From: Polycyclovorans sp964425915
GTDB taxonomy: Bacteria; Pseudomonadota; Gammaproteobacteria; Nevskiales; Nevskiaceae
Assembly (NCBI GenBank): GCA_964425915.1
Contig: CAYROO010000001.1
Coordinates: forward strand, 372,001-436,000
Length of the DNA: 64,000 nucleotides
Direction of reading: 5' to 3'
Position 1 is the stretch's first letter; every line of letters begins with the position of its first letter. Under the pieces are notes generated by a model. It ran no database searches. It was not told the origin of the DNA and saw only the letters and a program-made list of their open reading frames with translations. Below, in pieces: positions 5,878 to 15,320 of the stretch. A program made the translations under genes and the position numbers.

Positions 5878-8808
5878 ATGAAACGTATCCTGATAAACGC
5901 CACCCAGCGTGAAGAATTGCGGGTGGCCATTGTGGATGGCCAGAAGCTGTATGACCTGGACATCGAAACCGCCAACCGGGAGCAGAAGAAAGGCAATATC
6001 TATAAGGGTCGTATCACCCGCGTAGAACCCTCTCTGGAAGCCTGCTTCGTCGAATATGGCGGCGAGCGGCACGGCTTCCTGCCGATGAAGGAGATTGCCA
6101 AGAGCTACTTCGGCGACGGCGACAGCCCGAAAGAGCGACTGCGCGAAGGCCAGGAGCTGATTGTCCAGGTGGAGAAGGAAGAGCGGGGCAACAAAGGTGC
6201 CGCGCTGACTACCTATATCAGTCTGGCAGGGCGCTATCTGGTGCTCATGCCGAACAACCCCAAGGCCGGTGGGGTCTCTCGGCGCGCAGAAGGCGACGAA
6301 CGCGAAGACGCCAAGGCGGCATTGGATGCACTGAATCTGCCCGACGGCATGGGTGTGATCGTGCGCTCCAACGGCATCGGTCGTACGGTCGAGGAGTTGC
6401 AGTGGGACCTGGACCACCGGGTGGCCTACTGGAATGCCATTTCCGAGGCGGCGTCCAAGAAGTCGGCTCCGTTCCTGATCTTCCAGGAAAACAACATCAT
6501 CCTGCGCGCCCTGCGCGACTACTTGCGTCCGGACATCGGCGAAGTGGTGGTGGACAACGAGGCGATCTACGAGGCGGCCCGCGAGCAGATGGCCTACTCG
6601 ATGCCGATGGACGTCAGCAAGCTCAAGCTCTACAGCGACGAAGTGCCCCTGTTCTCGCGCTACCAGATCGAAAGCCAGATCGAGTCGGCACACGAACGCG
6701 AAGTGCGGTTGCCCTCCGGCGGCTCCATCGTCATCGACCGGACGGAAGCACTGACCGCCATCGATATCAACTCGGCGCGTGCCACCGGCGGCGCCAGCAT
6801 TGAAGAAACGGCGTTCAACACCAACCTGGAAGCGGCGGATGAAATCGCCCGCCAGATGCGCCTGCGCGACCTCGGCGGCCTGGTGGTCATCGATTTCATC
6901 GACATGAACTCCAACCGCAACCAGCGGGAAGTGGAGAAGCGGCTCGATAGCGCCTGCGAGATGGACAGGGCACGCATCCAGTCCGGCCGTATCTCACGCT
7001 TTGGCCTGCTGGAGCTGTCGCGCCAGCGTCTGCGCCCGAGTCTCGGCGAACATACGCAGATCAACTGCCCGCGCTGCGAAGGGCGCGGCCAGATCCGCAG
7101 CATCGAGTCGATGGCCCTGTCGATCCTGCGCCTCATCGAAGAAGAGGCAATGAAGGACCGGACCGCTCGCGTCATTTGCCAGCTGCCGGTGGATGCCGGC
7201 ACCTACCTGCTCAACGAAAAGCGCGCTGCAGTGCGCGAGGTCGAAGCACGCTGCCGGGTCCAGATCACCCTGGTCCCCAACCCCAGCCTGCAGACCCCGC
7301 ATTACGAGATTCGTCGCGTCCGTGGCGACCACATGTCGCAGGACGATAACGCCGCCACCAGCTATCACCTGGCGCGCAACTTCGACACCTCAGCCCAAAA
7401 AGCCGAGGAGTCGGCTCCGGTCCGGCCGGCGCCTCAGCCTGCCGTCCAGCAGATTGCGCCGGCAACCCCGCCGCCGGTGGTGGTGGTGGCGCCGGCACCG
7501 GTGGCCGCCGCAGCGCAGCCGGTCATCCTGCAGCCGGTGATGACCGAATCGATCTGGAAGCGCCTGTTGCGGTGGCTGGGCCTGGGCACCGGTACGCCCG
7601 CCGTTGCCGCACTGCCCGCGCCGCAATCCGCAACCGAGAGCGAATCGCCCCGTCGCCGCGGTGAACGCGGAGGCCGCAACCGTCGCGGCCGCAGTGGCGA
7701 AGGTCGCAGCCGTGGCGGCGCCGGTGACAATGCTCGCCGCGATGGTCGCAACGACAACCGTGGCAATCGCCGGGACGGGGGCAAGGCGGAGGCGGCAACC
7801 GAATCCAAGGAGCCAAAGCCGAAAGCGGACAACGCCGCAGGCGGCCGCAATCGCGATGACAACCGCCGCAACGACGGCGGCCGCAAGAATGCCGAGGGCC
7901 GCGGTAACGGTCGTCGCGATGGCGACCGCGAGGCGCGGTCGTCTCGCGCAGACGGGACGGCGACGCCGGCGCTGGCGCCTGCCGAGGCCGATGCCGAGCT
8001 GTTGAACACTGAGGCCACGGTGGCGCAGACGCCCGAGGGCGCCGGAGATGACGGTGCACGTGAGGCCGCGCCGGGCAGCCGCAGTGGCCGTGGTCGTCGC
8101 AACCGGCGCGGACGCGGTCGTGGTCGCGGTCGCGCCGCGGGTGCTGCGGCAACACTGGCCGACGGCGCTGAAGACGGCGATGCCGTCAGCCCTCAGGACC
8201 TCGGCGCAGCGGATGCCGATGCCGCGCCGCAGGACGTGGACACTGCGCAGCCCGAAGCGCTTCAGTTCGTCCCGGTCGCTGCAGCTGAAGTCCTGGCTGA
8301 CGCCGAAGTGACCGAGCCCGCTGCCCTCCCGCCGGTGCGCACGGAAGTCCTTGCCACAACGGCGGAAGCCGGCCGCGAGCACGGTACACCCCAGGTCGAA
8401 CCAGTATCGACGCCCGCCACGCAAGATGCCGACGCCGTGATCACAACCGCCGAGCCGCCAGCGGTCACCGAGACTCCGATATCCACCGATACCCCGGCGA
8501 TGGCGCAAGACGCCGCGGTGACGGCGACGCCGGGTCCGATTACGTCGCAGGCGCCGTCACCCCAGATCGTGACCGTGGAGGCCCCGGCAGCCGCGACAAC
8601 GGAACCCGGGGCAGAACCGGAACCTCAAGCCGAAGCCGATAAGGCTAGCGCCGTCGACTCGGTGGCGGCCCCTGAGGCAACGCCGACTCCCACGCCCGAG
8701 CAACAACCGCTGTTCCGTGCGGTGGCCCCGGCCTCGGACTACATCAAACGGTTCGAGAAGTCGGCGGGCGACCGTCAAGGCACTGAAACATCCAGCAACG
8801 ATCATTGA
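5878..8808 (+). CDS. rne: Ribonuclease E
   Basis: Essential membrane-associated endoribonuclease of the RNA degradosome, cutting mRNA, rRNA and tRNA precursors in AU-rich single strands. In the 976 residues the catalytic half is well conserved: S1 domain (about 37-120), the DNase I-like site with Asp296 (AIDINSARATGG) and Asp339 (VIDFIDMN), and the zinc link CPRCEGRG (Cys397, Cys400). A hydrophobic TESIWKRLLRWLG helix near residues 555-567 matches the membrane-targeting segment. The C-terminal half is low complexity, with Arg/Gly/Asn-rich RNA-binding stretches (about 590-720 and 735-760) followed by an Ala/Pro/Thr-rich acidic tail that is likely the degradosome scaffold. Confidence 0.97.
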   Translation: MKRILINATQREELRVAIVDGQKLYDLDIETANREQKKGNIYKGRITRVEPSLEACFVEYGGERHGFLPMKEIAKSYFGDGDSPKERLREGQELIVQVEKEERGNKGAALTTYISLAGRYLVLMPNNPKAGGVSRRAEGDEREDAKAALDALNLPDGMGVIVRSNGIGRTVEELQWDLDHRVAYWNAISEAASKKSAPFLIFQENNIILRALRDYLRPDIGEVVVDNEAIYEAAREQMAYSMPMDVSKLKLYSDEVPLFSRYQIESQIESAHEREVRLPSGGSIVIDRTEALTAIDINSARATGGASIEETAFNTNLEAADEIARQMRLRDLGGLVVIDFIDMNSNRNQREVEKRLDSACEMDRARIQSGRISRFGLLELSRQRLRPSLGEHTQINCPRCEGRGQIRSIESMALSILRLIEEEAMKDRTARVICQLPVDAGTYLLNEKRAAVREVEARCRVQITLVPNPSLQTPHYEIRRVRGDHMSQDDNAATSYHLARNFDTSAQKAEESAPVRPAPQPAVQQIAPATPPPVVVVAPAPVAAAAQPVILQPVMTESIWKRLLRWLGLGTGTPAVAALPAPQSATESESPRRRGERGGRNRRGRSGEGRSRGGAGDNARRDGRNDNRGNRRDGGKAEAATESKEPKPKADNAAGGRNRDDNRRNDGGRKNAEGRGNGRRDGDREARSSRADGTATPALAPAEADAELLNTEATVAQTPEGAGDDGAREAAPGSRSGRGRRNRRGRGRGRGRAAGAAATLADGAEDGDAVSPQDLGAADADAAPQDVDTAQPEALQFVPVAAAEVLADAEVTEPAALPPVRTEVLATTAEAGREHGTPQVEPVSTPATQDADAVITTAEPPAVTETPISTDTPAMAQDAAVTATPGPITSQAPSPQIVTVEAPAAATTEPGAEPEPQAEADKASAVDSVAAPEATPTPTPEQQPLFRAVAPASDYIKRFEKSAGDRQGTETSSNDH

Positions 8809-8872
8809 CACCGAACCGTCACATGCGCGCCCCCGGGATCGCCTGTGACCCCTCCAATGGGAGTTCCTTGAC

Positions 8873-10210
8873 GTGAATGTGACGATCTTCGGTTCCGGCT
8901 ATGTCGGGCTGGTGACGGCAGCTTGTTTTGCCGATGTGGGCAACGACGTGGTCTGTGTCGATATCGACGCGGCACGGGTGGCCCGGCTGTCCACCGGTGA
9001 AGTGCCGTTCTATGAGCCCGGCCTCTCGGATCTGGTGAAGACCAACCACGCCGAAGGGCGTTTGCGCTTCACCACCGATGCAGCCGAAGGGGTGGCCCAC
9101 GGCGAGTTCCAGTTCATCGCCGTGGGGACGCCGCCCGGCGAGGATGGCTCCGCTGACCTGCAGTACGTGCTGGCCGTGGCCCGCACCATCGGCGAGCACA
9201 TGACGACGCACCGGATCGTGATCACCAAGTCGACGGTTCCGGTCGGCACCTGCGATCAGGTGCGCGCGGCCGTCAGCGCTGCGCAGCAGGCGCGCGGTGT
9301 CGCGCTGCCTTTCGACGTGGTGTCGAACCCCGAGTTTCTCAAGGAAGGCGCCGCGATCGCCGACTTCACCAAGCCGGACCGCATCATCGTCGGGGTCGAA
9401 AATGACGCAGCGGCCGAACGCATGCGCGCGCTCTACAGCCCCTTCAGTGTCAACCGCGACAAACTGGTGGTGATGGACATCCGTTCATCCGAGCTCACCA
9501 AGTACGCGGCCAATGCCATGTTGGCCACCAAGATCAGCTTCATGAACGAACTGGCGGGTATCGCAGTGCGGCTTGGCGCCGACATTGAGCAGGTGCGCAT
9601 GGGCATCGGCTCGGATCCGCGCATCGGCTATCACTTCATTTATCCCGGGTGTGGCTACGGTGGCTCCTGCTTCCCCAAGGACGTCAAGGCGCTGGTGCAC
9701 ACCGCCCAGCAGGCTGGACATCCGGCCGAGTTGCTGCGTGCCGTGGAGACGGTCAACCAGCGACAGAAACAGGTCATGTTCGAAATGCTGAGCCAGCATT
9801 TCGGCAGCCTCGAAGATCGCACCATCGCGCTGTGGGGCCTGGCCTTCAAGCCGCGCACCGATGACATGCGCGAAGCCAGTTCGCGGGTGTTGATGGAGCA
9901 ATTGTGGGCCGCAGGCGCGAAGGTACGTGCCTTCGATCCGGTGGCGATGGAGGAGACCCACAAGCTCTACGGCGACCGTGCTGATCTGGTGCTCTGCGAC
10001 AGCGCCGAACAGGCCTGCGAAGGCGCCGATGCGCTCGCCATCGTCACCGAGTGGAAACAGTTCCGCAGCCCCAATTTCGCACGGCTGGCGAAGCTGCTGA
10101 CCGAGCCGGTCATCGTCGACGGCCGCAACCTCTACGAGCCCTCACTGCTGCAGACCATCGGCTTCGGCTACTACAGCATCGGCCGTACGCCGGTGATGGC
10201 CAGTACCTGA
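8873..10210 (+). CDS. ugd: UDP-glucose 6-dehydrogenase
   Basis: Oxidises UDP-glucose to UDP-glucuronate with two NAD+, a precursor of exopolysaccharide and of lipid A or LPS sugars; cytosolic. The 445-residue protein starts with the Rossmann motif GSGYVGLVTA, carries STVPVGT and the AANAMLATKISFMNE segment, and has the catalytic cysteine in GCGYGGSCFPKD at about residue 266. The start is a GTG at 8873 with GGGAG about ten bases upstream. No polysaccharide genes adjoin it; rne lies 64 bp upstream and a MacA-like gene 46 bp downstream. Confidence 0.95.
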   Translation: MNVTIFGSGYVGLVTAACFADVGNDVVCVDIDAARVARLSTGEVPFYEPGLSDLVKTNHAEGRLRFTTDAAEGVAHGEFQFIAVGTPPGEDGSADLQYVLAVARTIGEHMTTHRIVITKSTVPVGTCDQVRAAVSAAQQARGVALPFDVVSNPEFLKEGAAIADFTKPDRIIVGVENDAAAERMRALYSPFSVNRDKLVVMDIRSSELTKYAANAMLATKISFMNELAGIAVRLGADIEQVRMGIGSDPRIGYHFIYPGCGYGGSCFPKDVKALVHTAQQAGHPAELLRAVETVNQRQKQVMFEMLSQHFGSLEDRTIALWGLAFKPRTDDMREASSRVLMEQLWAAGAKVRAFDPVAMEETHKLYGDRADLVLCDSAEQACEGADALAIVTEWKQFRSPNFARLAKLLTEPVIVDGRNLYEPSLLQTIGFGYYSIGRTPVMAST

Positions 10211-10256
10211 GGACGGCGCTGCAACCTTTTGCCAGGCTGCGGCATCTAAACCGGCA

Positions 10257-11473
10257 ATGGACGACGTCACCGGCCGGCAAGGCACCTCCACCGCGGCCCC
10301 GCTGCTGGCCGCGCCCCGTCGCAATCGGCACCGGCTGCTGTGGGGCGGCCTGGTGATGCTGATGGGCGTGGCCGCCTGGCTGTGGTGGCGCCCGGCGCCG
10401 GCGCCCGATGCCCCGCAGTACCGCGAGGCGCGCGTCGAACGCGGCCTGATTGAAGCCAGCGTCACCGCCACTGGCACCTTGTCCGCACTGGTGACGGTGG
10501 ACATCGGCAGCCAGGTCAGCGGGCGCGTACAGGCGCTTTACGCCGACTTCAACAGTCGCGTCGAAGCCGGCCAGCGCATTGCCAAGATCGATCCGGCCTT
10601 GTTCGAGGCGGCGGTGGAACGGGCGCGGGCCAACGTGGCGGCGGCCGAGGCGGCGGTGAAACGGGCGGACGTGCAGGCGTCCGATGCGCAGCGACAGGCC
10701 CAACGCACCGAAACCCTGATCACGCGAGGCTTGATTGCGCGCAGCGAGCGCGATACTGCGGTAACCGTGGCCGAAGCGTCAGCGGCCGACCTGGCTGCCG
10801 CCCGCGCCAGCGCCCTGCAGGCGCGGGCAAGCCTGCGCGAGGCGGAAGCCAATCTGGCCTACACCGATATCCTCTCGCCCACCGACGGCGTCGTCATCTC
10901 ACGCTCGGTCAATGTCGGCCAGACCGTCGCCGCGTCGCTGCAGGCCCCGGTTCTGTTCACCATCGCCCAGGACCTGCGCCAGATGCAGGTCAACACCAGT
11001 GTGGCGGAAGCCGATATCGGCCGGCTGCGGGACGGCATGGCGGTCTACTTCACCGTTGATGCCTACCCCGGCGAGCGCTTCGACGGCAAGGTCCGCCAGA
11101 TCCGCAATGCCGCGACCGTCAATCTCAACGTGGTCACCTATGACGCCGTCATTGATGTCGATAACCCCGAGCTCAAGCTCAAGCCCGGGATGACGGCCAA
11201 CGTGCGCTTCATTCTCGATCGCCGCGCGTCGGTGCTGCGGGTACCGGCAGCGGCCTTGCGCTTCCGCCCGGATGCGGCCGCCACAGAGGCGTCCTCCGGC
11301 GCCGCAGTGTGGGTCCTGCGCGATGGTACGCCCCAGCGGATCGCGGTTACGCCGGGACTCAGCGACGGCATGCACACGGAGCTGCTGGAGGCACCGCTGG
11401 CCGAGGGCGATGCCGTGATCGTCGGCCCCGCGACTGCGGCGCGTGCCGACAGCCGTCGCTTTCGGATGCTGTA

Positions 11474-11474
<1 letters not shown>
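10257..11474 (+). CDS. MacA-like periplasmic adaptor (HlyD/RND-type membrane fusion protein)
   Basis: Inner-membrane-anchored periplasmic adaptor linking an ABC permease to an outer-membrane channel. The 405 residues show a single N-terminal membrane segment (about 27-44), the split lipoyl domain (ALVTVDIGSQVSGRV ... ILSPTDGVVISRSVNVGQTV), a long alpha-helical hairpin with many Ala/Arg/Glu (about 115-200), and the beta-barrel region up to the LKPGMTANVRF motif. It overlaps the downstream ATPase by one base (TAATG). The export substrate (macrolide, peptide, lipopeptide) cannot be told from sequence. Confidence 0.9.
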
Positions 11475-12165
<691 letters not shown>

Positions 12166-12169
<4 letters not shown>

Positions 12170-13392
12170 GCCTGGGCTTCACCTTTGTCATCGCCCTGCG
12201 GGCGCTGGCCCGGAACCGCCTGCGGGCCTTCCTCACCGCGCTGGGCATCATCATCGGCGTTGCCGCAGTGATCGCTATGGTTTCGATTGGCGAGGGTGCC
12301 AAGGCACGAGTTCAGCAGACCTTTGCCAACATGGGCACCCATATGCTGGTGGTGATGTCGGGGTCCTCGCGCAGTGGCGGCGTGCGCGGGGGGGCCGGCA
12401 GCCAACCGACCCTGACCTGGGACGATCTCGATGCCATCGCCACCCTGCCCAGCGTGCGTCACGCCGCGGCGCAACTACGCACCAGTGCCGAAGTGATTGC
12501 CGACAGCGGCAACTGGACCTCGGTGATCCATGGCGTCACCCCAGCCTACTTCGATATCCGCAACTGGTCGGTGTCCCGCGGGCGCGCCATCAATGACTCG
12601 GACGTGGCCGGCAATGCCAAGGTGGCGCTGCTGGGAGAAACCGTCGTCACCGAGCTGTTCGGGGCCGGCAGCGACCCGCTGGGTCAGCAAGTGCGGATCC
12701 GCAACGCCCCGTTCGAGGTGATTGGCGTTCTCGCCGCCAAGGGTCAATCCGGTTGGGGCGGCGACAATGACGATGTCGTGTTCGTCCCGGTCAGCAGCTT
12801 TCAGACCCGGCTGGAAGGCGGAGCAGGCCGTTATCTCAACGGCCAGATCGTGCTGAGTGCCGTTTCCGAGCAGGCCACCACCGACGCCGAACGGGAGGTC
12901 ACCGCCCTGCTGCGCGAACGGCACCGCCTGCGCGATGGCGAAGAAGACGACTTCAGCGTCCGCAACCTGGGCGAGATCGCCAGCGCCAGCCAGGAGAGCA
13001 CCCAGACCCTGACCGCGCTGCTGGCGTCGATTGCCTTCGTCTCGCTGGTGGTCGGCGGCATCGGCATCATGAACATCATGCTGGTCTCGGTCACGGAGCG
13101 CACCCGCGAGATCGGCGTGCGCATGGCGGTTGGCGCCCGGCCCGGCGATATCCTCGCCCAGTTTCTGGTGGAGTCCTTGACCCTGTCGGTGGTGGGCGGC
13201 CTGCTGGGCGTGGCACTCGGCGTGGGCGTGGCACAGCAGCTCGCCGCACGCTTTGAGTGGTCGCTGCTGATCCGGGTCGACGTGGTGGCGCTGGCGGTGG
13301 GCATCAGCGCGCTGGTCGGGGTGGTGTTCGGGCTCTACCCGGCGCACAAGGCCTCCCGACTGGACCCGATCGACGCGCTGCGCTACGAGTGA
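12166..13392 (+). CDS. MacB-like ABC permease
   Basis: 408-residue inner-membrane permease of the MacB_PCD/FtsX family, the mechanotransmission component of a tripartite exporter. An N-terminal transmembrane helix (about 20-42, in the RAFLTALGIIIGVAA segment) is followed by a large periplasmic domain (about 50-280) and three C-terminal helices starting near SIAFVSLVVGGIGIMNIMLVS. It ends with the family motif PAHKASRLDPIDALRYE. Coupled to the ATPase by an ATGA overlap. Its last 10 bp overlap the convergent kdsB. No outer-membrane TolC gene lies beside it. Confidence 0.93.
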
Positions 13393-14141
13393 GCCTCCTG
13401 CAGTCGGGCGATGACCGCTGCCAGGTCGGCCGCGGTGTCCACGCCGCGCGGCGGTGGATCATCGACCACCCCCAGGCGGATGCGCAGGCCATGGGCGAGT
13501 GCCCGCAGCTGCTCCAGGGCCTCGTACTGCTCCAGGTCAGCCGGCGGTAACGCCGCAAACCGGGCGAGTGCGCCGACACGGTAGGCATACAAGCCGATGT
13601 GACGCAGCGCCAGCGCGGCAGGCCGGCGCGGCGCACCATCGCGCCACCAGGGAATCGGTGCCCGTGAGAAGTACAAGGCGTAGCCCCGCAGGTCCTGGAC
13701 CACCTTCACCACGTTGGGATCGACGAACTCGGCGTCGTCGTGCAGCGGATGCGCCAGGGTGGCAATGTCGGCCCCGGCATCCTCGGACAGCAACTGCGCC
13801 GCCCGCAGCACCAGCGCCGGCGGCATCAATGGCTCGTCGCCCTGCAGGTTGACCAGGATGGTGTCCGTGGCCCAACCGCGACGCGACGCCACCTCGTGCA
13901 GGCGGTCGGTACCGGAGGCGTGGTCGCTGCGAGTCATACAGACCTCGGCACCGAAGCGGCGGCAGGCGGTCTCGACGCTGGGGTCATCGGTGGCGATCAG
14001 GACCTCGTCAGCGCCGGAACGGCAAGCCGCCGCCCAGACATGCGCAACCATCGGACGCCCGAGAATGTCGCGCAATACCTTGCCCGGCAGCCGGCTGGAA
14101 TTGAGCCGGGCCGGAATCACCACCTTGAACGACAGGCTCAC
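13383..14141 (-). CDS. kdsB: 3-deoxy-manno-octulosonate cytidylyltransferase
   Basis: Activates Kdo as CMP-Kdo for addition to lipid A; cytosolic. 252 residues, normal for the family. Visible motifs are VIPARLNSSRLPGK (nucleotide binding), the TRSDHASGTDRL stretch, VNLQGDEPL, and YFSRAPIPW. The start is a GTG at 14141 overlapping the trm112-like stop by 4 bp (GTGA), so translation is coupled. It is the last gene of the msbA-lpxK-trm112-kdsB operon. Confidence 0.96.
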   Translation of the reverse strand: MSLSFKVVIPARLNSSRLPGKVLRDILGRPMVAHVWAAACRSGADEVLIATDDPSVETACRRFGAEVCMTRSDHASGTDRLHEVASRRGWATDTILVNLQGDEPLMPPALVLRAAQLLSEDAGADIATLAHPLHDDAEFVDPNVVKVVQDLRGYALYFSRAPIPWWRDGAPRRPAALALRHIGLYAYRVGALARFAALPPADLEQYEALEQLRALAHGLRIRLGVVDDPPPRGVDTAADLAAVIARLQEAHS

Positions 14142-14329
14142 CGCAGCTGATCCAGCTCAGCGTCCGAAAGGGTCCGCGCCTCTTCCTCCAACATCACCGG
14201 CACGCCATCGCGCACCGGATATGCCAAACGCGAGGCGCGGCACCACAACTCCTGTTGGTCCGGCTTCCACACCAGTGGCGCCTTGGTGACCGGACAAACC
14301 AACAGATCGAGCAGGCGTTTATCGAGCAT
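14138..14329 (-). CDS. Trm112/YcaR family small protein
   Basis: 63-residue UPF0434/Trm112-like protein, almost always found between lpxK and kdsB. The N-terminus MLDKRLLDLLVCPVTK and the central LWCRASRLAYPVRDGVPVML are typical. The first zinc-type pair is reduced to single cysteines (CPVT, WCRA), as usual in the proteobacterial branch. An upstream GTG or ATG would add eight residues inside lpxK, but the family begins at MLDKRLLD. Its 5' end overlaps the lpxK 3' end by 11 bp. The function is not firmly known. Confidence 0.9.
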   Translation of the reverse strand: MLDKRLLDLLVCPVTKAPLVWKPDQQELWCRASRLAYPVRDGVPVMLEEEARTLSDAELDQLR

Positions 14330-15320
14330 GGCTTCGCTCCTTGAGCAGGGCATTGAGGGTATCGATCAGCGTATCCGGCAGCTCGGCCGTCACCGGCAGC
14401 GCATACAGTTGATCATGGTGGAAATGACGGCATTTAACCGCATCCTTTTCGGTCATCATCACCGGGCACTGCGGATCCGCTGGTGGCAGGTCGGCCGCCT
14501 CATAGGCGTGATGGTCCGGAAAGGCATGGGGATGAACCACCAGCCCCAGGTCGGCCAGGGTAGCGAAGAACCGTTGCGGATGACCGATACCCGCCACCGC
14601 ATGCACCGCGCGCCCGCGCCACTCGGACAGGCTGGCGGGTGCCGAGCCGCCATCGAGCCGATAGGGCTGACCCGGCCGCAGGCTGAATCGGTGCCAAGCG
14701 ATGCCCTCGGCGGGCGTCCAGCTACCGCCGTTGACCAGCACCAGATCGACATCCCGCAGGCGGGCAGGCTCCTCACGCAGTGGCCCGGCTGGCAACCGGG
14801 CGCCATTGCCCAGCCCACGCACACCGTCGACCACACAGACTTCAACATCGCGGGCGAGCCGATAGTGCTGAAGGCCATCATCCGCGACGATCACATCGAC
14901 CGCGCCGTCAGCGAGCAGCGCATGGGCGGCGGCGACGCGGTCGACCGCGACCTGCACCGGCACGCCGGTGCGCAGGTGGATCAGCAGGGGCTCGTCACCA
15001 CAGTCAGCCGGATCCGAGGCGCGGGTGACGGCCATCGGATCACGCCCGCCCCGTCCGCCATAGCCACGCGACACCACGCCGGGGCGCCAGCCGCGTGCCT
15101 GTAGGGCGGCCACCAGCGCCTGCACCACCGGCGTCTTGCCGGTACCGCCGACACTGATATTGCCGACCACCAGTACCGGGACCGACACCGTATGTGGCGC
15201 TGCGCGCTGGCGCTGGCGGTCGGCAACCCAGCCGTACAGCGCGGCCAGGGGCCGCAAGGGCCAGGGCGGTGGCAGCTCGGCCCGGTACCAGCGCTGCTCA
15301 AGCCGCCTGGTCAGCGGCAT
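14319..15320 (-). CDS. lpxK: Tetraacyldisaccharide 4'-kinase
   Basis: Inner-membrane-associated kinase that phosphorylates the 4' position of the lipid A disaccharide. 333 residues with the P-loop VGNISVGGTGKTPV (about residues 52-65), the VVSRGYGG motif, and VIVADDGLQHY, which carries the catalytic Asp and His. The MMTEKDAVKC motif near the C-terminus is also conserved. Start is the ATG at 15320, overlapping msbA by 23 bp, a tight operon. Confidence 0.95.
   Translation of the reverse strand: MPLTRRLEQRWYRAELPPPWPLRPLAALYGWVADRQRQRAAPHTVSVPVLVVGNISVGGTGKTPVVQALVAALQARGWRPGVVSRGYGGRGGRDPMAVTRASDPADCGDEPLLIHLRTGVPVQVAVDRVAAAHALLADGAVDVIVADDGLQHYRLARDVEVCVVDGVRGLGNGARLPAGPLREEPARLRDVDLVLVNGGSWTPAEGIAWHRFSLRPGQPYRLDGGSAPASLSEWRGRAVHAVAGIGHPQRFFATLADLGLVVHPHAFPDHHAYEAADLPPADPQCPVMMTEKDAVKCRHFHHDQLYALPVTAELPDTLIDTLNALLKERSHAR

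Noticed and set aside
7390..8508. 372-codon minus-strand frame within rne
   Set aside because: Antisense shadow of the Arg/Ala-rich rne tail; composition is low complexity and no domain is recognisable.
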